Assembly (NCBI GenBank): GCA_015179045.1
Contig: WHUZ01000039.1
Location: 248,001-312,000, forward strand
Direction of reading: 5' to 3'
Length of the DNA: 64,000 nt
Origin: Kalaharituber pfeilii
Lineage: Eukaryota; Ascomycota; Pezizomycetes; Pezizales; Pezizaceae
In this document: positions 1 to 11,249 of the stretch, one piece after another
Layout of the letters: each line of letters begins with the position of its first letter
How positions within the stretch are numbered: position 1 is the stretch's first letter
Made by a program: the position numbers and the translations under genes
The notes under the pieces: model-generated
The model's database searches: none
What the model was told of the DNA's origin: nothing
The model's input: only the letters and a program-made list of their open reading frames with translations

Positions 1-36
1 GGAAAAAAAAAAAAAAAAAGGGGGGGGGGGGGGGGG
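1..36. repeat. Homopolymer run A then G
   Basis: A run of about 17 A is followed by about 17 G. It is low-complexity sequence at the window edge and may be a poly-A tail end or an assembly or sequencing artefact. From 37 to about 640 I see only AT-rich sequence and short ORFs without recognisable motifs. Confidence 0.6.
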
Positions 37-649
37 TGAATAAGAGGAAAAGGGGAGGTACGGGAAGGAAGGGGATAGGTTGTAGGTGGGGACGTTGTGG
101 ATGATATTTCTTATCCATTTTATTTGAATGGCAATTGCCAATTTTTAAGTTGGTAATGGAGTGAACTCCACATAGTTTCATTTTTTCCTTTTTTTTTCCC
201 GGCAATTGAGCCGACGGGCCCTGTCGTCCCTAGATACATGCCCTTAAATCCTCCCCGCGATCCGCCTCCGCCCTCTTCCAAAATTTTACATAACAAACGT
301 ACAAACAAGCCACTGCCGACTTCTTTACGGGTTCCATTACCAATACAAATAACCTGTAATGCACTAATTCCATTTTACCATTCTTGCCACTTTCCCTCAT
401 CTCTACAGCATTTGCATAGCTCCTCTTATAATATTTTTCCTATCCCATTCATACTTACCGCACCTTGTAAATAGTATGTTATTCATTCTCAACATTCTCA
501 GATCTGGATGAACAATTTCCTGCTTTCCATCTTCTTCCAACTCTCCACTTCTACCAGAGTCTATAGCCAGAAATTTCACATTCTAAGCAGAGCTCCTGAT
601 AGTCGTACTGGCAGCACTATATAGTCACCCCTTTTGAGGCCTCCTTCGA

Positions 650-2700
650 TTTATCCTAGCCATTCTCATTGCTTGAGGTATGCCGGTGGTAGTATTCCCG
701 TTTGTTTACGAGGTGTTATCAAAAGTCGCTACTGCTGCCGCCGAATTCTTTGAGAATATATTTGTCCAATATTTATCCAACGACCACTTATTCTCTATGC
801 TTGCCTCCATCTAATAGTCATTCAGTTTTGCCTAAGGCACCTACCATAATATCCCCCCCTCTAGCCTACTGGAATATACTTTCCCTACCATCTTCTCCGC
901 CGATATTATCAACCGCTAACCCGCATAGGACCTCTCCAATAATTCGGTTATTCTCTAAATACTCTCCACAATTGTAGGAATATATCAAATCATTTACCAG
1001 CAGAAGTCAAGGCACTGTCATTCCTGCCATCTTCAGATTATCAAGGTCATCCAGCTATAGATTACAATAAAAAAAGGAAGAGGGGAAAGCGGATTCCCTT
1101 GCTGCACTACCCGGACTGTATGGAAAAAATCTCAATACCTGCCTTCAACCGCAACGATGAATATGATTCCGCATATAATAGCTTCAACACCTCCGTATGA
1201 GCATCCTCTACTCCCTATTTCTTCAATTGACTCATAGTATATCCGAATCTAGAAAATCAAAGACTCTCACCAATTTCGCCAAAATATCCAGGAAGAAAGC
1301 CACCATATCCCCTGAAGGAATATTCTGCAAATCCTAAATTGTCAACTTATCATCTCCATTAACTGAATGCTGCATTTGAGTAATTCCACAGGATATTTCC
1401 GCTAAAGTAATTGGCTCATTCAGCAGTGAAATAGCTTCTGTCGGAGTACAATGCAAATTTATCTCACTCTTCTCGATATTTCTCACTAAACCAATCTGGG
1501 GCCTTTTCCTTTCCTAGCAGGTTTTGAAAATGTACAGGAATACTGATACTAATAATTCCTATCTGAGTCGGTGGGAATGTCGCGGGATGCCTCATTGGCG
1601 CAGGTTCATGCGCAGCCGGGATTCGGCGTCTGAGTCCAGGTGAGCTGAGCTGTTCGCACGCGCTCTGCAGACACCGACTCGACTTAACTCGCACCAATGC
1701 GAATGCTATCAATGTTTTCTATCACTGACTCCGGCCCCGCCTCCCAGTTCATCGCTGTTCAGACAAAAATAATTATATTCACTTCCCCACATTTATTCCT
1801 TTAGGACCACCATTTTCTAGTGATTTCAGGGTCAAAGCATCTGTAGTCAGCAGTTCCAAGTCGGCTGCCACATCCTTCAACCTGGTTGTTGTCTTCAACA
1901 AACGTCCAGCATGAATTTCCCCAAATCCTCTCAGGCGCACATCCGTTGCTTTCCGCAACTCCTCCAGCTTATTTACCATTTTCTTGGCTGTAGCTTTAAT
2001 CTGCATTACTCCCTCATCTATTACCCTCTAGATTACCATGGCTACCTTTATGGTCTTCTTGAATCTCTCAGGCATCTGCCCCATCGTGTTCGTCAGCTTT
2101 CCAACCTCCATTTCCATCTTCTTGGTATGTTTTTCCATCTCTTCTGTTTTTCCTTGTTACTTCTCTACTGTCTACGAGTGCGGGCATCTGGGCCTAGTTA
2201 TTCTCCATACTAAAAGTGCTTCCCTCGGAGCAGCGAACTCCGACCACTTGGACCACAGATTTCCTTTTCCTGCCGCCCGTCTCCTGCCTTCTCTCACACT
2301 CGCCTCGGTATCAGGACCTGAAACCAAATTCACTGGGATATTCCCTTCAAGGGGGGCCGGTTGCCAAGTTCAACTTCCACTTCTGTCCATCCATACTATT
2401 GAAAGAACTAGGGAGATATACAACACCACTCCTCCTACCACCTCTGCTTGATTTCTGCTTCAATAAATTTATGCATAACAACATTCACCCATGCTTTCGG
2501 AACATTCAACACGTCACAGGCTTTCTTCAGTACGTCCACTTTAATGCTCCCCACAGTGAATACAACTACCTCCTGTACTTGTACTTGAGGGGTTGAAAGC
2601 GGGGTAGAGTTCAGTTGGGAAAAAAAGGTGGGCACCTTGTGACTATTGATCATTCCATTCAGGGTCCACCTCTATCGGAACCGTTGTAGATGCGATGTAA
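650..2700 (-). pseudogene. Decayed non-LTR retrotransposon (reverse transcriptase relic)
   Basis: Reading the minus strand near 1050-1140 gives a stretch containing QQGNPLSPL, the reverse-transcriptase block usually seen as RQGDPLSPLLF in LINEs. It is followed, after a frameshift, by LDDLDNLKMAG and VNDLIYS, which sit where LINE RTs have the DDL and YADD blocks. Further upstream on the same strand (about 1280-1420) the segment SFTAEISLAEISCGITQMQ resembles the conserved region before the RT fingers. Minus-strand open stretches at 1779-2006 and 2435-2653 could be remains of ORF1 or the 5' part. The frame is broken many times by stops and shifts and no 3' tail or target-site duplication was found. 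It is an old inactive copy; the clade cannot be given. The limits are approximate. Confidence 0.45.
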
Positions 2701-3453
2701 GTCAGAAGTATTATGCTTGACAGCAAATTAAGGTTTAAAACTTGAAAGAACGTATATAGTATAAAAGCTTAGTATCATGATTTGACTTCGCGCAGTGTGT
2801 AAGTGCCAGATAACGCGAGGGGGTGAGGCGTTGAACTGACGGAGTGATCAATGCATTGCCAAGCCTTCCGAATCCAGTAGTCCTTCTGGCATATGATTTT
2901 CCTGGTACAGCCGTTTCCGGCTCAGCATGCGGACCGCCTCGTGCCGGCGTGAGCACCGCATCTGCTGCGTTAGATTTTGCTCGAGACGCTCCTATTCAAA
3001 GGCCAAGAGAGGCGACGAGGAGAGCGTGCGATGAGGATATCTTCGTGGTACAAAAAAAAGGTTCAGGTACTACACGTCACTTTAACGTGATTATGTAAGC
3101 TCTGTTGCCCCACATGGCTAAAGTCATCAGCAGAGTTCCGTTCGGCAGCATGTTCAAAAGTCTTAGCTCCAGACTCGGGTGGTGGAGGAGAGGATGTTGG
3201 GGTGCATTAAACTAACAGTACATATTGGATGATGCATGAAATAAGAAAAATTTGATTTTTATTCTGCAGAGCTATATATTGACCGCAGGGAACGGTTTAC
3301 TCACGATGTTGCTATTACCTAAATGCGCAGTTATAGTACGCCTGGTGTACCGGTGTATGCAGGGCTTCGGTAAATAAATTGTGAAGTATTGGAAGGGTGA
3401 TGGTCTGAGGCTTTTGTTTATTTTTGTTTGGGTTCCGGGTGTGGGGGTGTAGG
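2701..3453. other. No recognisable gene
   Basis: The stretch holds a plus-strand ORF of 84 codons (2844-3098) without known motifs and no duplicated copy elsewhere in the window. I see nothing here that I can name. Confidence 0.4.
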
Positions 3454-3465
3454 AGTTGTCGGTAT

Positions 3466-3698
3466 TTTTTTTCTTTTTTTATCATTGATCGCGTGCCACC
3501 CTGAGGGCTATGGCGATGTAAAGTACATAGGAAAATAGCTAAGTGGGTAACACAGTAGGAATAATAGGATAGCCCAACAGTAACAATAACAGGTGCTAAA
3601 GAGTAACAGTCACCGATGCGCGGCTTACGCCCTGCCTGCCTACGCTAACATGGCCACCAACGGGTCTCTCTCCTTCTGCTTCTGGTGGCACCGCTTGA
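3466..3698 (-). mobile_element. Family B LINE 3' end, 5'-truncated (233 bp)
   Basis: The insertion is flanked by a perfect 12-bp direct repeat AGTTGTCGGTAT (3454-3465 and 3699-3710). On the minus strand it ends with the family B signature CATCGCCATAGCCC...GGGTGGCACGCGATCAATGAT followed by a poly-A tail (T run at 3466-3480 on the plus strand). The same 3' signature closes the RNase H-coding LINE at 24424-25079. This is one of the longest tail copies in the window, so it shows part of the 3' untranslated region. Confidence 0.85.
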
Positions 3699-3984
3699 AG
3701 TTGTCGGTATGTATGTGGAGGTCGTAGAGGCTTCTTAAGGGCATTGCTCAGACCTCTACCTACATAAGCTAGGCGAGTAGATAGTACGTTGTCGTGATAG
3801 AGTTATGGGAGGAAATAATATGTAGTACATCGAGAATATGCGTTTGCAAAACACTATTTACCCACCAAGCGAAGGGAGTATATCACTAATAAGTACTGTA
3901 CCTAAGTAGTACTGAATTCAAGGTGCATACCGATGATATCATCTGTTTGGAGGTTAGGGGAAAGCGCGATTCCTCACAGCACAG

Positions 3985-4042
3985 GGCGGCATACTAGTAA
4001 TGAAATAAAATAAAATAAAATATATATATAAAAAAAAAAGGA
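3985..4042 (+). mobile_element. Possible family B tail with (AAAAT)n / TA-rich end
   Basis: The segment CAGGGCGGCATACTAGTAATGA followed by AAATA repeats resembles the family B 3' end, but no target-site duplication could be found, so this is only a resemblance. Confidence 0.35.
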
Positions 4043-4239
4043 AGGGGGAAAAAAGGGGGTGTCGGGGGCTTGGCAGGATCGGACACTCTATATGGGAACA
4101 CATAGAAACCTTTGGTACTGTTACCCTCACTTGCATCGTTGAATAAGGACCTGGACTATAATGCCACCTCTGTACGCAAGATGACTTTAAATGATAAACG
4201 AATCCATAAGGCTTCGATGCCAAAGCAAGAAATAAATCT

Positions 4240-4670
4240 TGTCAACTCAACGCATATATAAACACAATAAAGCGCGCACCCTCACACAACTTCTTTGCCA
4301 ATAGAAATGAACGGAAGTACAGAATAGAATGGTTGAGGTTAATTTGAATAGCACAGATATAGAGCCCAAGGGACGGGCACTGGTATCTGCCACATATTGC
4401 TATTAATTTCAAGCTTTGAGTGTAACATCGCCACAATTTCATGGTATCCACACTTGGCGGCCCAGTATAGAACAGTCTGGGAAGTGGCGTTGAGCTTCGG
4501 AAAGTCGATTGTCGTATGTAAGAGGCAGTTTTGTTATGCTGGTGCGCCCGTGGCTTATACGCAGCGGCGCGTCCGCATCCTCGTAACTGCGGTTGATGTC
4601 AATCCTGACAAATACCTTGCAGCAGCATGGTGCATTTGAGTACCATGTATTCTCCTCCTGATCAGCCGAT
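4240..4670 (-). pseudogene. Ankyrin-repeat-like gene relic
   Basis: On the minus strand around 4400-4490 the translation contains SQTVLYWAAKCGYHEIVAML, which matches the ankyrin pattern (T-x-LHxAAxxGHxxIVxxLL). Just upstream, in a shifted frame, ADAPLRISHG..TSITKLPLTYDN looks like the previous repeat, and TQMHHAAARYLSG may be a third. Frames change between repeats and stops interrupt them, so no intact gene remains. In fungi, ankyrin proteins of this sort often follow NACHT or HET modules, but no such module was seen adjoining here. The call rests on pattern matching by eye and the limits are rough. Confidence 0.35.
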
Positions 4671-4958
4671 GGCTGTAGTATGGCAATGAAACATTAGGTC
4701 AGGCACGGGCGTGTAGCTCACCGAATGTCGGGATGATCAGAGCGATAAGACAACAGGACTCAGGCATAACCGGAGATGCGGAGAAATGGTCGCGACCAAG
4801 GATATGTGGGTCGTGTGAGCTGCTAGAGATAGCTGATATCATAGATAACTGATAATACATCACAATATACAAAAGGGCAAGCAGGATCAGCTATATGAAA
4901 GGCTAGCAGGACGGCCCTCGAAGGTTAAGCACCAAGCATTCCCCTAGGTTACACCCTC

Positions 4959-5552
4959 TCCAACATCATCTCTGAAAGCAAGAACATCCCAGAAAGAAAG
5001 ACTCCCGCAATCTGGCCGAGCAGTTGTGGTACATGGAATAGCGGTGATGAAGAAACTTGGGAAAGTAAGAGATTGGATAGAAAAGGCGAACCCGTGGATG
5101 GGGAGGATTGTCGCGGCAAGATGGTTGGTGAATAAAGAAAGGAGGGAGGGAAAGAAGACTAGCTCGATTGTTATCTACCTAGAGGGGGAGGTAGAATCAG
5201 ATAGTCAAACACCAGCGAAGATACGGTTATCAGGCAAATGGCACCACTCGTGCCTGTATGACTGGGACAGAACTACAAAGGTGGACGGAAAGGGGAAGGA
5301 GAGGGATGTGGAGGAGATGGACATGACTGCTTGATTGTCTGGGGGGATATTTGGGTATTCGTGCTTGATTGTTCTCATGGGGCATTGGGCTCTCGCTTTG
5401 TGTTTCCTCCGCATCACCGAAGTAGTGGTATCTTTGTGTCTTTTTACAAGGGGTCGAATGTGTAGGTAGTTGCACAGGTGCCTGTCTCCGGGCCATAAGG
5501 ACTTCGGTCCAGGGACCCTGCCATGGCGAACAGCTGCAAGCGGGGTTACGTG

Positions 5553-5583
<31 letters not shown>
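4959..5583 (+). mobile_element. Long family A insertion (625 bp) with ORF1-like fragment
   Basis: The insertion is bounded by a perfect 13-bp direct repeat AGGTTACACCCTC (4946-4958 and 5584-5596). It ends with the family A signature (CCTGTCTCCGGGCC...GACCCTGCCATGGCGAACAGC...GCGGGGTTACGTG) and a poly-A run of about 30. All other family A copies in the window are much shorter 3' pieces, so this copy shows what lies upstream of the tail: an open reading frame that resembles a LINE ORF1 rather than RNase H. The element may therefore be an internally deleted or non-autonomous derivative. Confidence 0.85.
5002..5337 (+). pseudogene. LINE ORF1 (Gag-like) fragment inside the family A element
   Basis: The frame reads RAVVVHGIAVMKKLGKVRDW and continues through AARWLVNKERREGKKTSSIV and KIRLSGKWHHSCLYDWDR to a TGA at about 5337. 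The order VVVHGI, then RWL, then GK-x-SSIVIYL is what I know from ORF1 of Tad/CgT1-like fungal LINEs (an RNA-binding, RRM-like protein). There is no methionine start inside the insertion, since the 5' part is missing, and the CCHC knuckles expected further on are not present before the tail. Confidence in the family is moderate because the match is from memory of the general pattern. Confidence 0.45.
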
Positions 5584-5586
<3 letters not shown>

Positions 5587-5596
5587 TTACACCCTC

Positions 5597-6272
5597 ATAG
5601 TTACTACATCATTATAGAAATCGTAACACGTATCTAGTAGTACTTGTAATGAGGCAATGATCCCGAGTGGACTGGCCTATTCAGGAAACCTTTGCCTAGT
5701 GGCAAAAAGATTACTGTAGTCGGTTCCCGAACCAGAAATATTTGCCAATAGACTACAATGGCTATCATAGGCCCGCGAGGAGCGAAGCATAATTGAAAAT
5801 AAATAGCTAGGAGTTCAATCCCACAGAGTGGTGAAGAGTAGGATGGGATCAGAAAACGGATCAGATAGGTCGAGGCAAGAGAAAGAAAAGTTCAAGTCAT
5901 TAGATGAGCATATTAGGAAAGTAAATGAAAGAAACCACCAACTCATCACCCCTCTGCACAGTCATACAAGCATATCAACGCAACAAAAAAAGAAGGAAAA
6001 CTGACATCATTTCTGCGCGGTATTCTGCGTACAGGAAGAGATTGGGGTAGTGCGATACTTGTTTGGACCATCCACCAGAGTGACCAGACTTTCTGACCCC
6101 TCACCTTCATTAGACAATATCATAAGTGCTGACAAACATACTCTCATGTTCTCCTTCCCACTGAGATAGTTGCAGCACTTAGTAATAACAAATGATTCAA
6201 ACTAACAAGGAATACACAGGCTGATAGCAAAGGTTTCGAATACAACAGCAGGACAAACACAACAGTTTGCAC
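5597..6272. other. No recognisable gene
   Basis: AT-rich sequence with no ORF of note, downstream of the HET pseudogene (which reads on the minus strand). It could be its 3' flank. Confidence 0.4.
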
Positions 6273-6477
6273 CTATTCAACACTGAACCTGGGCCCATAT
6301 CGATGAAAAGTGTTATAACTCTCATCGCAAGGAAACGGTAACCTCGTTCCCGGTGTTTCTTCATGATACAGGAAAGTTGTGACCCTGCGTAAACGGATGT
6401 ACTTCAACCCATCCCTTGCGAGGTAAATATTGAGGCCTTCCACATGCAAATCGTCACGCTCTTCAAGTTCCTGGCAA

Positions 6478-6535
6478 GCCCTGCAATGGCGAACAGCTGC
6501 AAGCGGGGTCACGTGAAAAAAAAAAAAAAAAAAAA
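6478..6535 (+). mobile_element. Family A short insertion (58 bp)
   Basis: The direct repeat AAGTTCCTGGCAA (6465-6477 and 6536-6548) flanks GCCCTGCAATGGCGAACAGC...GGGGTCACGTG plus a poly-A run. It is a 5'-truncated family A 3' end inserted in the C-terminal part of the HET pseudogene, in the opposite orientation to that gene. Confidence 0.9.
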
Positions 6536-7786
6536 AAGTTCCTGGCAAACTAGCAGCCAGCGGCAATCCTTATCCCATTCAGGCAGGCTCCGGCAGTGCC
6601 ATGCGAGTGTGATATCAACCAGAACATAACTCTGTGATCCTTTAATTCAAATGTCAGGAAGAAATCCATCCTGAAGGGTGGAATGAAGGAAAACTGTGAA
6701 TCCTTCGCAACAGGTTTTGTACAAATTTCCACATCTTGTAAGTGTGAATGATCTATAAAGCACGCTGTTGTAGAGCATTTCACCATATTGATCTGAGAAG
6801 AGCATTGCCCCTGGGCTGGGTTGAGGAATCTTATAATCGGAATCTGCTCTCTCTCCTAAAGCAACATCAAGAAATCTCAGGACTTGTTTCCAGCTTGGAA
6901 ACCAATAATGTGCTGAAGAGTGTGAAAAGAACATGACCAGGACGTGGGCAAAAGAAAGCCTTGGTGAATAATCATGGCCCTTGTCAATACTACACATCCA
7001 ACGGGCCGCGGTTCCATGCTTCATGAGGTAATTCATTAGAAGTATAAGTAGGTAATGCTGCAAGTTCAGGAGTGATGATGGATATCAATCCTGCTACTCT
7101 GTCAACCAGATATGTTGCATACCATTACACCATTTCTTGTATTAATTCCATATATGACATCTTGGCTTGCAAATCTGAGAGACTTCCTATACATTGACTG
7201 AGTGTTGTAACATTATTAATCTGTTAACGTGACATTAGAAAAGAGCTATATTTTTATATATTTGTAGGATTATACATAAAATCTATTGTCTCGTATTGGA
7301 GTGGTAAGGTAGGCTGCAATTAAGAATACTTGCCTTTGTACTGAGTGGATTCATGGTACAATCTCTCACTCCACCTACTAATATGTTCGAGAGATATATA
7401 GTCTCCTGAAATGTCCATGCTCAATTCAGCCAGTGCCATTGATTCTCTAGTTGCCAATTATCTGGATTGAAAGGTCTTTCTAAGCCATTGAAATAGTCAA
7501 TAACTTGTGCTGTATCAGCATATATTAAACCAATTGTTGGAACATCAATTTTCCACTCCTTCTATCTAAGTCTATTCCACTATTCCCACTCTTGAAGTGA
7601 GTGCCTCTCTTTTCAGAGGTGTGGTAGGTGCATAAGATATTCTTTCCATAGATACAAAATGTCCAACCATGCATATCTACACCGACATTGAATCAGGTCT
7701 TCACAGATGCTCTCTAGTGTCACCCCTTTAAGAACTGGGACTGGCCACTGGAAGTTATTCACCAATGTCCAAATATATTCTCTACC

Positions 7787-8312
7787 TGTCACGCGCGGCG
7801 GGCGGGCCCTGCTAAGGATACGACCGGTTCAGGGTAACAGTAGTTCCGCAAGCGCTGAACGGCAAAGGCTTTATAAACTTGACAGGAGAGGCTCGTGAGT
7901 GGGCAGTTCAGCAGTTCCAGTTTGGCGGCGCTGGTTCAGCAGTGCCTGTTCAGCGGCGATGGCAGGCTTTAGTGAAAAAGGTGGAGAAAGATCAGATACT
8001 GAATAGGATCTAGAGATTGGCAAGAATAACAAGAACATATGGACTGCGAGGAACCAGATGGGTCTATTAAGAGGACAAGGCAACAGACAGGGAGAGAAAG
8101 AGCTATTTACATGAGGGCCAGATGGGGCCTTTATATACATGATAGGCCCATTAGCCAAGGAACATAATACAAAGGTAGGAGCGGCAATGAGGGCCGTACC
8201 TAGCCGGTTACTATGAGCTTGTCAGCTGTCAGCAGGAGGCGATCATGGCATGCCGGCGGTCGTGGCTTGCTGGCAGTCGTGGCTTGAGTGTGCGGAGGTC
8301 GTAGCTGTGACA
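7787..8312 (-). mobile_element. Solo LTR (526 bp)
   Basis: The element begins TGTCACGCGCGG and ends GTAGCTGTGACA, so both orientations start TGTCA and end TGACA. It is flanked by near-identical 5-bp repeats (CTACC 7782-7786, CTATC 8313-8317). On the minus strand a TATATAAAGG box lies near its middle, followed by a CT-rich leader, as in an LTR promoter. No second LTR or internal gag-pol is present, so the internal part was probably lost by LTR-LTR recombination. It splits the HET pseudogene. Confidence 0.75.
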
Positions 8313-8972
8313 CTATCAGTTTCCTCCACCCAGGCATGTGAAATTGCCCAGATTTTTATGCTTGGATGAGATGTTATAAGTTATGATAGCCACACTCCTG
8401 GAATTATCTTATTGCTACAAATGTCCCATATGCGTCTTGGGTTCTGGGTCTTGGAAGGTTAATGTATATATGCATTGTTAGCTTTCTCACTTTTAATGAA
8501 TGTTGCACAATTATCTGGAGTGTAGGAGGTAAAGCTAGCATCAAACTGCTTTGGATGGAAGCTGAAAGATTGTAAATGGCCAGAAAACCCATGGACACCC
8601 GACAGGGTCTGCAATGTATTTGAAGGGGTGCAGTAGCAAAGCTCCAACCCAAGGATGAACAACACCAAACAAATGGTTTTTGTCAATGAAGAATTGCAGC
8701 CATGTGGTATATATCTCTTTACCAATGGTGATATATGTGAGATTACTCCCATGCTGCCAATGGAGTTTAAATAAATCACCCAGGTAACCGCAGAATTCCA
8801 GTAGCTTATTATGCAACTCAGCAATAGTGTATGACCCACACGGGGTGTCAGCCTCAAAAGTTGTAAGTATAGCAGCCTCTGCACCACCAGGCTCCCCATG
8901 CCAGTGACATGTTCCCCTGCCAGTCTCCTGGATGTTCAGGGCAACCTATGACTATCTAGCATCTATTTGGTC

Positions 8973-9002
8973 GCGGCACGCGATTAATGATATAGAAAAA
9001 AA
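8973..9002 (+). mobile_element. Family B micro-insertion (30 bp)
   Basis: The perfect 12-bp repeat ATCTATTTGGTC (8961-8972, 9003-9014) flanks only GCGGCACGCGATTAATGATA plus T, G and a short A run: the last 20-odd bases of the family B LINE tail. It is the shortest LINE-type insertion I could prove in the window. Confidence 0.85.
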
Positions 9003-9629
9003 ATCTATTTGGTCCAGAATATTCCCCCGACCATTGTTCTGTATACCTCACTGCTGGGGGTGGATCAGGGTTGTTCGAGTCGTACATAATATATTCTGAT
9101 TCCAAACGGTTGGACTCAGTATACCGTGCTGGAGGTGGATTAGGCTCGAAATAGTTGTACACAATATATTCCGATTCCGACCGTTGGACAGTAGGTTCCC
9201 CATTGTAAAAGGTTGATGTAGACTGGGGAGCTGACTTGATATAAAAATTTCAACAGCAATCTCTTACAGTGCCCCTCAGGAGATATCTCGCAGTTATATA
9301 CAAGTTTAGGCTAGCATACTGGTTCCTACGTTCCAGAAAGCTATGGCAACACAACTTCAAAACCAAAAAGAAAATACAGGTCAAAAGGCAGGAGAGTCTA
9401 CGTCATATGGGGGTCCACAAACATAAAATCAAAAAAGAAATAAGTCAGTCAGATTCAAGACTCAGATAGCTCTTGAAGCAAATGGATGAATAAGAATTGC
9501 ACATGTAACCTTGCAATTGAGACTACCATGCTGCGTTACATACATTGCCTACCTCCGGGGAAATTCAAGCAGTACAATGCATTTGGAAGTGATAATAATA
9601 TTGCTATCATGGATGAAATCGTTTGTGTA

Positions 9630-10180
9630 CAGTCTACCCTTGCTATAACGAAAACCAAAAATCTGGCACTTTTTTTTCGTTATAACAAGGTTTCGTTATA
9701 GAATATTGGGTGGCAAGATTAGTCATGTCCTTGGCAGCTGGATTTAGAAGCCCGAGTACCTGTTTAAACTCCGTGATTTCCTCCTTATGGAAATAACTGG
9801 AGTAGGAAAAAATGAGAGTACAAAATTGAGAGTACAGAAGTATTGATCAAGTACTATGCAGATGCAAAAATCAATCATGCTGTTGAAGCAAAATTACCTA
9901 CGAAACCGAGCCTCAAGTTAGGGAAGCAGCAACTATGCAAAAAGAAGACTGGAGCTGCAAAAACAAAAAGAAACCCTAGACGCAGTTCGAAAGATTTCAC
10001 ATATGAATCCGGTACAATCCATGCACACCCTTTTTTGTGGAGGTTTCTAGTTGTGCAATTGGGTGGTCCTCGATTAGTCATGCATTCCACTGGCCATTTT
10101 CGTTATAGCAAGAATAATTTGTATGTAGACAGAAGTAACTTTCAGTCTAATTTTCGTTTCATTATAGCAGGGGTAGACTG
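9630..10180. mobile_element. Pogo-like TIR element without transposase (551 bp)
   Basis: The left end CAGTCTACCCTTGCTATAAC and the inverted right end CAGTCTACCCCTGCTATAAT form terminal inverted repeats of about 24 bp, flanked by TA on both sides (9628-9629, 10181-10182). TA target sites and CAG-starting TIRs fit the pogo/Fot1 branch of Tc1/mariner. A second, subterminal CGTTATA-containing inverted motif occurs inside each end (about 9678-9705 and 10099-10112). The one long ORF (9843-10211) shows no transposase motif, so this is a MITE-like derivative. Confidence 0.8.
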
Positions 10181-10559
10181 TATTTTCATTGCAGATTTCT
10201 GGGCCTACTGATCGATTGCTATCATGCATCCAGTTCATTTCTCGACCGTAGAGCGGGGGCATAATCTTACAATTGCTGGATGTATATCAACATGCTAGCA
10301 GAATTTTGAATTACTATAGTGCACTCGCCTTCGTGAACAGCGCAACGCAGAATGCATACCTTGTCCATTCCACCCGATCATACCTTGTTGGATCTACATT
10401 ATACTAGAGCTACATGCATGGAGGAAGTTTGGCGAACTTTGTTTTGTAGACGAAGCTGAAAAGTCTTGAAATCTAACTAGTGGAACTATCATATGCGACG
10501 CACTGATGGCATGATCTACACATCGTATTACCGCAGGGGCAACGGTGAAACATGCACAT

Positions 10560-10815
10560 GATTGTGACTATGATATGCGGGCCAGTCATGACAGCCAATG
10601 GTCGAGTACAGTAACTCATGACTGGCCAACCGGGGAAGTTGATCAATTTGTCCCAACTTTCGTTCAATCAAATAAGTGACTGGACAGAAACATCCCGGAG
10701 CGAGCTGGGCCATTCAATACTGTTCCTGTGGTTGACCGAGCCATGCATCGCAGAGTGGGGCTTTTCAGTTGCTCAGGCGATTTTGTTGCGGGGTCATGGC
10801 TTGTCCCCCACATAA
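10560..10815 (+). repeat. Diverged copy of a segment of the tandem unit
   Basis: GCCATGCATCGCAGAGTGGGG and the preceding TGTGGTTGACCGAG resemble 30050-30140 in U1 and the matching places near 40380 and 57240. The segment also has a 12-bp inverted repeat GGCCAGTCATGA / TCATGACTGGCC (about 10579-10630). It shows that fragments of the unit are scattered outside the array. Confidence 0.5.
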
Positions 10816-11249
10816 TATCCATTACCAAGAATAGCAAAGGGCTCTTCCTGGGACCAATATTACCTAAGCGACCTTTTCCTTAATGGTATTGGCTAAGAAC
10901 AAAATTGCTTATGCAGTATTATCACCCGTTGAAGATATAACGTTGCCTTCTGTGCAAAATACTGTAATAAGTAGTAAGTAGTAGAAAGTTAACCATGGCA
11001 AAAATAGAGCGTATGAGAACCGGAAAAAAAGAAAAAATATGTTGCTTGATTTGAGAAATATTTTGATTGGATAGAAGATCAGCTTCAAGTGCTTGGAACA
11101 GATGAATCAACAACATATAACACTGAAGAAATTGGATATCGGTTCTTAGTTATCTGAAACAGATGAGAAATTCATTCGGATTGTATTGCGTGAATCGGGT
11201 CAAGAGTTGATATGGTAGAATTTGGGGTGAATTAAAGTCAAAGGTATTT

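Larger units (their letters stand above)
6273..9270 (-). pseudogene. HET-domain (heterokaryon incompatibility-like) pseudogene, interrupted by three insertions
   Basis: HET proteins mediate non-self recognition and cell death in filamentous fungi. Between about 7700 and 7390 the minus strand reads, in one frame, RCRYAWLDILYLW, then EWKIDVPTIGLIYADTAQVI, YFNGLERPF and HWLN(stop)AWTFQE. These fit the HET blocks (YxWLDxLCI; xxMxxIYxxA; SRxWTLQE), with TGA where Arg is expected. Downstream on the same strand (7060-6273) PSWKQVLRF and a 97-codon tail ending in RFSVE look like the C-terminal part. Upstream, 8960-8540 is open (AEAAILTTFEADTPCGSYTI; WLQFFIDKNHLFGVVHPWVG) and 9240-9000 carries an imperfect internal repeat with NPPPARYTE / PDPPPAVRYTE; whether these belong to the same gene is inferred from strand and order only. 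At least four stops lie in the HET block. A solo LTR (7787-8312), a family A tail (6478-6535) and a family B tail (8973-9002) are inserted in it. Confidence 0.6.
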
